Origin: Amoebophrya sp. AT5.2 | Taxonomy: Eukaryota > Sar > Dinophyceae > Syndiniales > Amoebophryaceae | Assembly: GCA_005223375.1 (NCBI GenBank) | Contig: RXOD01006004.1 | Coordinates: 1-11,660, forward strand | Length of the DNA stretch: 11,660 nucleotides | Reading direction: 5' to 3' | The notes under the pieces: model-generated | The model's database searches: none | What the model was told of the DNA's origin: nothing | The model's input: the letters and a program-made list of their open reading frames with translations, nothing else | Shown: in pieces, positions 1 through 7,362 of the stretch | Layout of the letters: each line of letters opens with the position of its first letter | Position numbering within the stretch: position 1 is the first letter of the stretch | Translations under genes and position numbers: made by a program

Positions 1-87
1 ACACCCTCGCCCCCGATGCCGGAGCGAGTGACGTGCGGTTTTTAAAAGATGTTTCAAAAGATGCATTGTTTTGACCTGTAAACCCAG
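1..87 (+). other. Putative intron 3' end upstream of the glycosyltransferase exon
   Basis: The frame of the downstream gene is closed by TGA at 72-74, and no ATG lies between that stop and the start of clearly coding sequence. The tract 39-87 is AT-rich and ends in AACCCAG. This suggests a splice acceptor at 86-87 with the exon starting at 88. A possible donor is the GTGCGG at about 32-37, which would leave the end of an earlier exon at the left edge. The acceptor is inferred from composition and frame only. Confidence 0.4.
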
Positions 88-2423
88 ATGAGGACGACGT
101 CAGCGTGCACAGCTTCGTGCGAGAAAACGACCCGGAAACGGGGAAAGAAATCTACCGAGCCATGCAGCCGTCGAAGATTCTGCTGCCTCCAGAAACAAGT
201 GTCGTGGGTGAAAGCAGAACTGGAACTGCAGGACTGCATGCCGACAGCAACGGCACACCGGAAGATCTGAACGCTTTCTCTTCTGCGCGGGCTGCCCACT
301 TCTACTCGAACTACCGCAGCTGGTGGCTGGACTCGATCAAATTTGTGTATGATTCGAAGATTTCCAACGACACCGCCACCGCCAGCACGCAGTGTCTCTA
401 CGGCCTCTACACCGCGAACGTGATCAAGGCGCTGTGGGCGGCCGACACGGAATCGTCGGCCTTCGGGGCGTACGTCGAGCACATCCACTCCATGTTCTTC
501 GAGTCGCTGCACTTCCTGGGCGGCACCGCCTGGCCGCTGTTCGCCCTACTGGACCACGGGAAGAGCTTGCGGCGGCACAAATTCAACCTGGACTTCTCGG
601 AAGAGGAGCTCGGGATGGGGGGGCCGCCCTCTACTCCTTCATCGGAGGTCTTGGGAGCCACTGCATTGCCGTGGCGGTTCTCGGGGGGATGGTTGCAGAG
701 CCTGGATAATGAGGAGCATTTACGGAAGCTGCTTCCGGCGTTTTCGTTGAAGGCGGAGGAAGTGGTGGGGGTGGGTTCGAGTGCAAGTAGCGTCGCAGTG
801 CAGTGGTACAAAGAGCAAAAGGAAAAGTTCGCCGAGCGACGCGAAAAAACAACGTTGGGCAAGGAAAACGAGGGTGTACATCAGCTGATTGTGCAGAAAC
901 AACAAGCGCAAGGAACCGATCGTCCCGCGACTGCGGCAGGCTTGAACTCGTTTTTCAGCTGGCGCCAGGGACACTTCGGCTGGCGCGTTTCTTACCGCGA
1001 ACTGATGCGGCAGATCATGGGGACCGTTTTAAGTGTTGCAGGCAACAAGATGAACAAGCTTCTTTACGTATCCTTTGTTTATGGCCGCTACAAGAAGTAC
1101 CTTCGCGGCTGGGGCAAGCGGTTGCGGGCGTTGCACTTGCCGAACTTCCTGTTCTTCTGCCTCGATTGGGAAACGCTGGTGGCGTGCGAGAGGGAACTGG
1201 AGAGTATCTGGGGAAGAGCAGGAGCGCGCCCGCGCTGCGCCATTGGGGAGAGCATTTCGTCCCTCAACAAATTCACGATCGTTTTACTGGCGCTGCAACT
1301 CGGGTTCGACGTCTTCTGGCTGGATCTGGACATCTACCTCGTGCAGAATCCAACCAAAACCCTCTACGAAACGGTGGCGCTCGGCGACGAGGACCGGGGC
1401 AAGCCTCTGAAAGCTTTCGATTTTGGCAAGAAGTACGAGGACTGGGCGTCACGGAGCGATATCGGCCTCTATCCTCTGCAGGGCGACGCGTACTCGGAAA
1501 TCATGGCGCAGGCGGGGAAAAATTCTTCCTCTTCATCGGCTACGAAGGAGGTCCCGAGTGGGCGCGGATCTACCGCGCAGGGCGAGGGCGACAGCTCCGT
1601 TGACGACGAGACGAGGAGTGATATTAGCCAGACCACCTCCTCCGACAACGACTACGAGCCCCCGCGCGGTTACGAGATGCTGATTTCGTACTCGTTTTTC
1701 AGCGACTGTATTTGCAACGGGTTTTTCTTCATGCGCGCGACCCCGACCATGATTCGGTGGCTCGAGGAGCTTCTCCTCTGGCTTTACCACCACCCGTACG
1801 AGCACGACCAGCGAGCCATGAGCGCGTTTCTGAACTACACCGAGCGCGTAGCCTTGCCCGAACCGGGCGAAAGAACCCAACACAAGTGGGCGGCGCCTCC
1901 GGTGCCACACTGGTTCGTGTTTGAGCCATACAACCGGTTCATTAACTGGCCGAGTTGGACGGGTCGAATCGAAGAGATCGTCCTACTGCACTTCTTGGAC
2001 GGGGCGGCGTATTCGCTGTACGGCAGGGGAACGTGGGACGCCAGCATCCCGGAAAACAAGTTTGAAGATGCTGACCTTAAAGAAGATGCGCGAGGACAAG
2101 GCGGAGACGGTGAAGCGCGAAGTGGAAATGCAGATGTTGATGGGGCGTCTCCTGCGGGCGGCATGTTAGACCGGTTCTATCAGTTGCTGGAGCGCGAGAG
2201 GACCACGGCCACGAAATCAAAAAGTGCGGGAGCGGAATCCGATTCCAAATTCAGAATAGAGCAGCATCTGACGCCCACGATGATGCGACTGCTGATGGAG
2301 AATCGGGAGTCACGGAAAACCGAAACGCGCCAGAAGTGTGGCATCCTTCCCAACGTATACTCGGCGCATACTGGGGTTGGTTGGGTAGACGAAGAAGTGC
2401 GAAAAGTGTATCAAGGGGGATAG
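88..2423 (+). CDS. Glycosyltransferase, nucleotide-diphospho-sugar transferase type (PF03407-like), 3' part of gene
   Basis: About 775 residues are visible; the 5' end is missing. Residues are counted from the GTG at 105. A family-like domain spans about 318-630. A Rossmann-like opening (LLYVSF..., FLFFCLDWETL) is followed by FDVFWLDLDIYLVQNP, where Asp407 and Asp409 form the DxD motif expected to bind metal and the sugar nucleotide. Then come CNGFFFMRATPTM around Asn538, matching the family's 'NtGf..vrs' block, and EHDQRAMSAFL around Asp568, matching its 'DQ' block. Proteins of this family transfer sugars onto protein or glycan acceptors, usually in the Golgi; the donor here cannot be told. 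A Ser/Asp-rich, probably disordered insertion (about 470-518) sits between the DxD and NG blocks. About 300 residues precede the domain and are unrecognised, though rich in Trp and aromatic residues. GTG at 105 is not a credible eukaryotic start. The stop is TAG at 2421-2423. Confidence 0.8.
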
Positions 2424-2628
2424 TCCTCGACGTTTTCATTTCAACGCCAATGGACAACCTCGTCCCTGGCCGCCTGCCCTGTGCCTCCTGGCCGCGGCGG
2501 TGGCCCCCGTGCTCGCACGGAACTTTGCAATCGATACCGAAGAGACATGAGCTGCACTAGTACCACTGCAGCGAGCCTCGACTCTATCAAGAAAAAGCCG
2601 CCGTTCCCCCTCCTCCAGTGGTCCCAAA

Positions 2629-2838
2629 TTATTTTATCAGGTGGAAGACGGTGTCGGTGACGGAGGTAAAAAAGTTCTGCTCCGCTGCGGAATTCTTAAA
2701 TTCATCGATCTTTAGTTCCTCGACGTCCGAGATGATCCAACATCTAGTACTAACTTCTACTCCGTCTTCTTCTTCAGGTCCTCCTTCTGCTTCTACGATA
2801 AGAGAAGCACGGCGATTTTGAGTAGTTGGAGTGAGCAT
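2629..2838 (-). CDS. Doubtful 69-residue ORF on the minus strand
   Basis: An ATG-initiated frame begins at 2838 and ends with TAA at 2629-2631. Its product is acidic and of ordinary protein-like composition, with a stretch VEVSTRCWIISDVEELKIDEF. The opposite strand in the same region reads as low-complexity Ser/Thr, the pattern expected when an acidic coding strand is read backwards. The AT-rich base composition differs from the GC-rich genes around it, and no splice partner or homologue is evident. It could equally be chance. If real, it would be the only minus-strand gene in the window. Confidence 0.18.
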   Translation of the reverse strand: MLTPTTQNRRASLIVEAEGGPEEEDGVEVSTRCWIISDVEELKIDEFKNSAAEQNFFTSVTDTVFHLIK

Positions 2839-2983
2839 GACGACTCAAAAGATAGTGCCGATTGTTCGTCATAGCTTCACAATAATTATAACTGTAGTGG
2901 TAGTGCCTGCTTTCTTTGCAAAAATAGATGAAGAAATACCTCGTCGGCGCCGAAGCCAGAAGAACCAGTAGTTGTACACGAAA

Positions 2984-3015
2984 GACATTTTGAAGACATT
3001 TTGAAGATTTTTGAA
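2984..3015 (+). repeat. Short tandem repeat, 11-base unit
   Basis: Two perfect copies of GACATTTTGAA (2984-2994 and 2995-3005) are followed by a degenerate 10-base copy, GATTTTTGAA (3006-3015). It lies about 50 bases upstream of the next ATG, in the presumed 5' untranslated or promoter region. No function can be read from it. Confidence 0.8.
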
Positions 3016-3062
3016 TTTGAACGAAAAACCAAATAAACACATCTAGACCTACTTTCAAGAAG

Positions 3063-4145
3063 ATGAGACCGAGCCACAAGCGTCTCTCGCTGACGTTCTT
3101 CGTGTCGGCGGGATGCGTGTTTGAAGCGGCTTTTGCGGCTTTCCAGGTTCGCGCTGGCGGTGGCAACTCCACTCGTGACCCGGCTCTTCACGGAGCGCCA
3201 CGGTCCACCACGATCACCAGCATCAGCTGCGACGACAGCGCTCACGAGCTGCAGGGCGGTGGGAATTCACCGCGACGCCGTCGCGGATTGAACAAGATCC
3301 CCAGTGAATTCCTCCACCGGGGGACCGCCACCTCCTCGCGCGCTTCCGAGTCCAAGAACGTTGTTGCTGCTGGTCCCGCATTTTTGCCCGAAGGTCCCGA
3401 AACTTCTGAAGCTGCGAACTCCCACTCCGGATGCAGCAGCGATGTTCACATGGCCGATGACGATGCTGCATCTGATGATGAAACCGTTCGTCGGAGCGCG
3501 AAATCGGCAGCCCGGACCACAAGCGGGATCACACCACCGGTTGAAGTTGACGCTGCGGCGGAGCGAGTGCTCGCGGGAAAACGAAAAGAGCCACAGCCAA
3601 CTTCAAATCATGATAGTGACGAAGATGATGTTGACTCGGGCGAGTCCTTGGTTTCCTTTACGGACATTATTTGTAGTGAGGAGTACGCGAGACAAGTGGA
3701 AGATTCGTACCCGCGCGTGCAGGTGACTGAGGAAAAGATGCAGGAGCTGCGAGACAGCTTGGCTAGGGAGCTCACCTTGCAGGACGACACGGGGGCCCGT
3801 CGAGAGGCGACGCTGCCGCGGCTGGAAGACATGGCGGCGATCGCGTTCATGCAAGAAGCCTCTGAAGCGGGTAGAAGTAGTAGGACAGCAGGAGCTCAAG
3901 AGGAAGAAGTACGAGAGCAAGGGCGTGCAAGTAGGGCAGAAGTAGGAGTAGGTGGATCTGTGCTGGAGTCTAGGAATTTCCTGGCGAGGAAGAATGACGA
4001 GCCCGAACCCTGGGGACGAGCGGGACTCCGGAAGCCGATTGAGGTGGAAGCGCCATCAGCTGAAGCTGTTGCTGAGAGCTTTCAGGGATTTTCGCGTCGG
4101 GCGGCGGGGGATCACGTTCACGACTACGAAACATATGTCAAGTAA
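3063..4145 (+). CDS. Secreted or organelle-targeted, largely disordered protein, 360 residues
   Basis: The ATG at 3063 is the first in frame and opens a textbook signal peptide: a basic n-region (RPSHKR), a hydrophobic core (LSLTFFVSAGCVFEAAFAA), and a cleavage site near residues 25-27 (AFA-A-F). A Phe lies at or next to the predicted mature N-terminus, which in algae with complex plastids can mark bipartite plastid targeting; plain secretion is equally possible. The remainder looks unstructured, with Ser/Gly/Arg at 30-110, an Arg cluster (RRRRG) near 72, acidic runs (ADDDAASDDE, DSDEDDVDSGE) at about 130-195, and a more helical, Glu/Arg-rich part (EEKMQELRDSLAREL) around 220-260. No family is recognised and no cysteine pattern is evident. 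The single exon ends with TAA at 4143-4145. Existence of the gene is well supported; its function is unknown. Confidence 0.72.
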   Translation: MRPSHKRLSLTFFVSAGCVFEAAFAAFQVRAGGGNSTRDPALHGAPRSTTITSISCDDSAHELQGGGNSPRRRRGLNKIPSEFLHRGTATSSRASESKNVVAAGPAFLPEGPETSEAANSHSGCSSDVHMADDDAASDDETVRRSAKSAARTTSGITPPVEVDAAAERVLAGKRKEPQPTSNHDSDEDDVDSGESLVSFTDIICSEEYARQVEDSYPRVQVTEEKMQELRDSLARELTLQDDTGARREATLPRLEDMAAIAFMQEASEAGRSSRTAGAQEEEVREQGRASRAEVGVGGSVLESRNFLARKNDEPEPWGRAGLRKPIEVEAPSAEAVAESFQGFSRRAAGDHVHDYETYVK

Positions 4146-4816
4146 CCCGAGGAGCCCCATCAACAATTTGAATATGTTTAACGAGTTTTCCTTAGCCATT
4201 TGTTTCCGGAGGACTGCGTACACTTTCACGTAAAGACAGAGCCAGCGGATAGAATCAGCCAACACCGAGCAGGTGCTTGTGAATGACCGCCAGCAAAAAT
4301 TGCAGTCTTTTGTTGACTTTGGATTAGTACTGACCAGATCCAGAACAACCCCCCACCTAGAGTACTAACCGGGCTCCTCGCGGATTCTTCTTCTTCATTC
4401 TCCGAGGTTCTATTTTGAGCGCATTTTTCTGTTACAGCTCGAGGCATGCTCGCCATTCTCTCCGGTACTTAGAACAGCGCTAACATGCTGGCCGGTGCGC
4501 CCAGTATTTTAGCAGGGCACCTCTTTATGTCGGAGATATTGCATTTCTCTCGATCTTTCAGGACCCATGCTGCACGCGTCCATCTGGGAGGGTTCGATGC
4601 CTTTTTGCTCACCCAGCGTAGTACATATTCTCCGAGGTTGTCAACGCTTGTTCTCAATGAATCTTCAAATTGAATGTGCCGCGGCGTGGTCGCCGCTCGA
4701 CTGCGCGAGGTGCTGGAAAAGCAGACCCTGGCCGATTCCTGTCCACGAGAAGCACCCCAACGCCCGCCACCTTCACCCCGCTCATCGCGTCAGTCCCGGA
4801 AAACGAAGCGGTCGGT
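4146..4816. other. Spacer and unresolved 5' region of the next gene
   Basis: Positions 4146-4480 show no coding signal. From 4485 an ATG frame runs to 4673 (MLAGAPSILAGHLF...), and from 4661 the frame of the next gene is open without an ATG until 4817. The region 4675-4816 is GC-rich and, in the downstream frame, reads as a basic Arg/Ser/Thr-rich stretch. One splice model that keeps frame joins 4485-4617 to 4725 through a GTAGTA...AAAGCAG intron of 107 bases. That acceptor lacks a pyrimidine tract, so the model is weak. Confidence 0.35.
4397..4639 (+). repeat. 13-base direct repeat, 230 bases apart
   Basis: ATTCTCCGAGGTT occurs at 4397-4409 and again, identically, at 4627-4639. The pair brackets 217 bases that include the candidate first exon at 4485. 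No terminal inverted repeats or transposase are evident, so calling it a target-site duplication would be speculation. Confidence 0.6.
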
Positions 4817-5308
4817 ATGACCAGCACGACGAGCTGCGATCATGGCCGCGAGATAATGCTGGGCAAGAATGATGATGTCGCTCCTTCCGGCCCGTCGAAG
4901 CCACCGGGTTGTACGAAGCGAACGGCTGCGACTCTGGAGGCCGCCCGCAATGGGGTCCCGCCGGGCGTGGTGGAGGCAGAGCGAGCCGCAACTATCGTAG
5001 ACGATGAAACTGCACAAGGAAAGGCTGCAGAACCTGAAAACGCAGTGGCTGAGGAGGAGGCTTTGTATCGACGCTTGTCTTTGTGCGACAAGCCCGTTGG
5101 CCGCCCCCTGGGCGTCGACGAGTTGCAGGAACTGGAAGCAAAACTGGGCGGGCTCAACGTGGAGCACGCGGAGGCTTTTTTACGAGGGCTCAGCGAGGAA
5201 GAGCAGCGGCGGAACGACGCAGAGCGGCTTTCTGAAACTGGCATGCTGATTTTGAACACGCAAGTGGGTGCTGTGGGTGAGCAGGCGGAGGGAAAAGTGC
5301 GGCTGTGA
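4817..5308 (+). CDS. Acidic hypothetical protein, 5' end unresolved
   Basis: The frame is open from 4661 to TGA at 5306-5308. The first in-frame ATG is at 4817, giving 163 residues, and this start is used here as the conservative choice. The protein has an unstructured, Ala/Thr/Pro-rich first half. The second half looks helical and charged, including EEEALYRRLSLCDKP, VDELQELEAKLGGLNVEHA and EEEQRRNDAERL, which suggests a coiled coil or helical bundle. There is no transmembrane segment. Coding-like GC-rich sequence upstream of 4817 makes an additional 5' exon likely, possibly beginning at 4485. The helical part loosely resembles residues 205-255 of the preceding secreted protein (both have a 'DEL/KMQEL...L' helix), too weakly to claim homology. 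No family is recognised. Confidence 0.5.
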   Translation: MTSTTSCDHGREIMLGKNDDVAPSGPSKPPGCTKRTAATLEAARNGVPPGVVEAERAATIVDDETAQGKAAEPENAVAEEEALYRRLSLCDKPVGRPLGVDELQELEAKLGGLNVEHAEAFLRGLSEEEQRRNDAERLSETGMLILNTQVGAVGEQAEGKVRL

Positions 5309-5548
5309 TTGGTCGAGAGGTCGCGGGGTAGGGCGGGCAGCAATCTTCCCGGGGCAAAACTCGGTCAGCCCCGATAGCTTCTTTCATGAAGAACAAGTAC
5401 AAGTTTAGCAAGTCGAAGCTCAACGACATCAAGTAGAAAAAATCAACATGATGAGCACAATCACGGGCAGTATGTTTGTTGAACACGACCTATAAACATA
5501 AAGGAACAACTAGAACTACGAAATCGAAAACGAAAAAGTATCTATGCG
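5309..5548. other. AT-rich spacer
   Basis: No coding signal is seen. A TATAAAC at 5491-5497 lies about 50 bases upstream of the next ATG and could be a chance TATA-like match in A-rich sequence. Confidence 0.35.
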
Positions 5549-6025
5549 ATGAACTCTGACTCTCGGGACGTTCACGTATCGAAGCAGTCAACATCGAGGT
5601 TGTGGACGGCCCGCAATCGCATCTTCATTTTTGATGGTGTTGCGCCAGCTCCTGCAGCATTGCAATCACTTTCCGAAACCGAAAGGACGGACGGTTTTCC
5701 CCATGGATGCCGCTGGTCGAAATACTTTACCTTGACCGTATAGTATACATTCATAGCGTATACCCTTACCTGCTTACCCCGTCCACAGAGAACCATTAGA
5801 GTTGATTTCTTTTTTTTCGCTTCCGCAAATTTTTTGGCCGCCTGCAAGTAGAAAGAGCAGCCTCAGCCAGCACGTGCTCTACGTCTACGGACAGTCTGCG
5901 AGCTACTTCGTCCTGCTCCTGATGGTACGGACGACGAGCACATGGAGGTCACGACGAGAAACAAATGCGTCTTAAACTTTGGCGGCCCCACCAGCAAAGA
6001 AAAAAACAAGTTCCTATTTTCGTGA
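5549..6025 (+). CDS. Possible small two-exon gene, 117 residues
   Basis: This is a spliced model. Exon 1 is 5549-5737 (ATG, 63 codons). The intron is 5738-5860 (GTATAG...GAGCAG, 123 bases, phase 0). Exon 2 is 5861-6025, ending in TGA. The intron length, GTAT start and phase match the better-supported introns downstream, and exon 2 reads with protein-like composition (VCELLRPAPDGTDDEHM, NKCVLNFGGPTSKEKNKF). Against it, the more pyrimidine-supported acceptor CTGCAAG at 5848 would meet an immediate in-frame TAG. A two-codon ORF (ATG CGA TGA) also overlaps the start region just upstream. No family is recognised. It may be part of a different transcript or not a gene. Confidence 0.3.
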
Positions 6026-6256
6026 ACGAAGGCGAAGCTAAAGAAAAAGCGGAGCCGGTTCTTTCGCAGGTCCACTACGTATAAATCGATCCGACGCGGC
6101 TGGCGTGGTGAGACCTGTTTCTTTGGCCTGCAGCTGCGTTGAAGAGTGGCTTCTTTTTGCTCGACACAATCACAACGAACGTAGAAATTATAAGTTCGAC
6201 CCCGCGTGCTGACAGCCTACTCACTTCTTGCTTCGTGCCCCCTCTTACTTCGAACA
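6026..6256. other. Spacer with pyrimidine-rich 5' flank
   Basis: No gene is seen. TATAAAT lies at 6082-6088. A pyrimidine-rich stretch (about 6216-6250, CTACTCACTTCTTGC...CCCCTCTTACTTC) runs up to the next ATG and probably belongs to its 5' leader. Confidence 0.35.
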
Positions 6257-7054
6257 ATGTCGACATACCGGTTCACGAAGCGCGCGGAGCGGCTTGCGAG
6301 TTTGCGGTCAGCTCTGCAGGCCACGACCTCTCCGCGACCACCAGCTGTTGCACCTGCTCTCGCGGCTTCCACCTCGCTCCTGTCCCGTGGTCGTGGTGAG
6401 TACTACCCGAACGCTGCTTCGCCGGCTCAGAGTGACGACTTCTTCGCCGATCTCGAGGAGCACTATCTTTCCGGCAGGTGGAACGCGGTCCAGCGGAAGT
6501 TGCGGGCCGAAGTGCTGGAAAAAGCTGCCGCGGGCGCAGCGTCGGGGAGGGACGAAAGTGAAGCCAAATGCGAAGGCGAACAAGCCGGAGGGGAAACGTT
6601 CCCTGATGAACTTCAGGATCACGAGGTGGATCAGGATGAGGTTGAAGTTGAACAGTTATTTGCTCTCGATGCTGTATGGGGATTTTTACTGCGTATTTTG
6701 TAAGTGCGTAAAAAAAATGCTATTGCTATAGAGTTGCCGAATCAAACCAAACAAAACAGGTAACCAAGCCAACCAATCCAAATAAATAAACCAATGAAAC
6801 GATGCCAATGATGATGCCAAATAAGTAACCAAATAAAGTAGAGTATTGGATTTCTATCGCGGATTCGTGTCGGAACGCCGGACCTGCCGGGGGCTTACGA
6901 GGGGCGGCCACGGGCGGCGACGTCGGCGGGAGGCGCGGTCCACGACGGCAGCTTGCGGCCGCGCACAAGGGTGATGAAGCGAGGCTCGCGGGAGGCTCCT
7001 TGGAAGGCGTTTTGCGACCTGGTGGGAGATGAGGATCAATCGATGTGGTTTTGA
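6257..7054 (+). CDS. Hypothetical protein, two exons, 217 residues
   Basis: Spliced model: exon 1 is 6257-6699, the intron is 6700-6843 (GTAAGT...GTAGAG, phase 2), and exon 2 is 6844-7054, ending in TGA. Joining at these sites completes a TTT codon and carries the frame into a GC-rich exon (GTPDLPGAYEGRPRAA..., EAPWKAFCDLVGDEDQSMWF). Without splicing the frame stops at 6703. The ATG at 6257 is chosen because the frame upstream has only a GTG. The N-terminus (STYRFTKRAERLASLRSAL) is basic, Ser/Arg/Leu-rich and free of acidic residues except one, as in mitochondrial presequences, but this is not decisive. The middle is acidic (about 100-140). The splice brings a hydrophobic segment together across the junction (VWGFLLRIF-IGFL, about 140-155), a possible membrane-associating helix. 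No family is recognised. Confidence 0.55.
6700..6843 (+). other. Intron with CCAA-rich tract
   Basis: This 144-base intron has the strongest donor in the window (GTAAGT) and an AG at 6842-6843, but a weak pyrimidine tract. Its body (about 6741-6836) repeats CCAA nine times in an A-rich, T-poor background. An earlier AG at about 6731 would give a 32-base intron and a stop soon after, so it is disfavoured. Confidence 0.5.
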
Positions 7055-7362
7055 AACGCGATAAGCATCCACGCTTTGAAGATGAATGCTTTGTGAAGAA
7101 TGATCGCGACAGCAGCTGTTTCTGCTGCTATTGAATCCATTCGCGATGGCAATACGATAACGGTCAGTGACCGCCGACGTGCGCCGCCCACGAGCGGACG
7201 CCTTTGATAAGCCCCTGGGAAGTGTTTGCGCGGAGTGCTGGCAGAGAGATGTGTGAGAGATACGGTCTTCCTATGCTGGTTCACTTGCTCCCCCACCTAA
7301 GAATTCTAGGGAAGTAGGATAGTTTCCATACTTCAATCTCATCCGCTCGGAACCACGACAAC
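7055..7362. other. Spacer upstream of the four-exon secreted-protein gene
   Basis: No gene is seen. A small CAGCAG-CTGTTT-CTGCTG inverted repeat lies near 7110-7130. The last 60 bases before the ATG at 7363 are AT-richer and presumably the 5' leader. Confidence 0.35.

Larger units (their letters stand above)
2424..3062. other. AT-richer spacer between the glycosyltransferase and the next gene
   Basis: No convincing gene lies here. On the + strand, 2458-2550 reads as a hydrophobic Ala/Leu/Val run ending in VLARNFAI that resembles a signal peptide, but the frame has no ATG. The sequence GTGGAAGACGGTGTCGGTG at about 2641, followed by GTAAAA at 2666 and TTCTTCTTCAG at 2764-2774, resembles an exon-intron-acceptor series, so a small unresolved spliced gene is possible. 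A doubtful minus-strand ORF and a tandem repeat are listed separately. Confidence 0.4.

Noticed and set aside
105..107. GTG as the start of the 772-residue glycosyltransferase frame
   Set aside because: Eukaryotic genes very rarely start at GTG, the frame continues upstream to 75, and an AG acceptor fits at 86-87; the gene is more likely 5'-truncated by the window edge.
803..1603. A 266-residue + strand frame inside the glycosyltransferase gene
   Set aside because: It is Arg-rich and overlaps the recognised domain in another frame; it is a shadow of the GC-rich coding sequence.
3367..3400. Resemblance of GCATTTTTGCCCGAAG to part of the dinoflagellate spliced leader
   Set aside because: The match is partial, lies within a coding frame, and is not followed by a leader-like context.
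6082..6088. TATAAAT as a promoter TATA box
   Set aside because: It lies about 170 bases from the ATG in AT-rich sequence, with no transcription start data; chance matches are expected.
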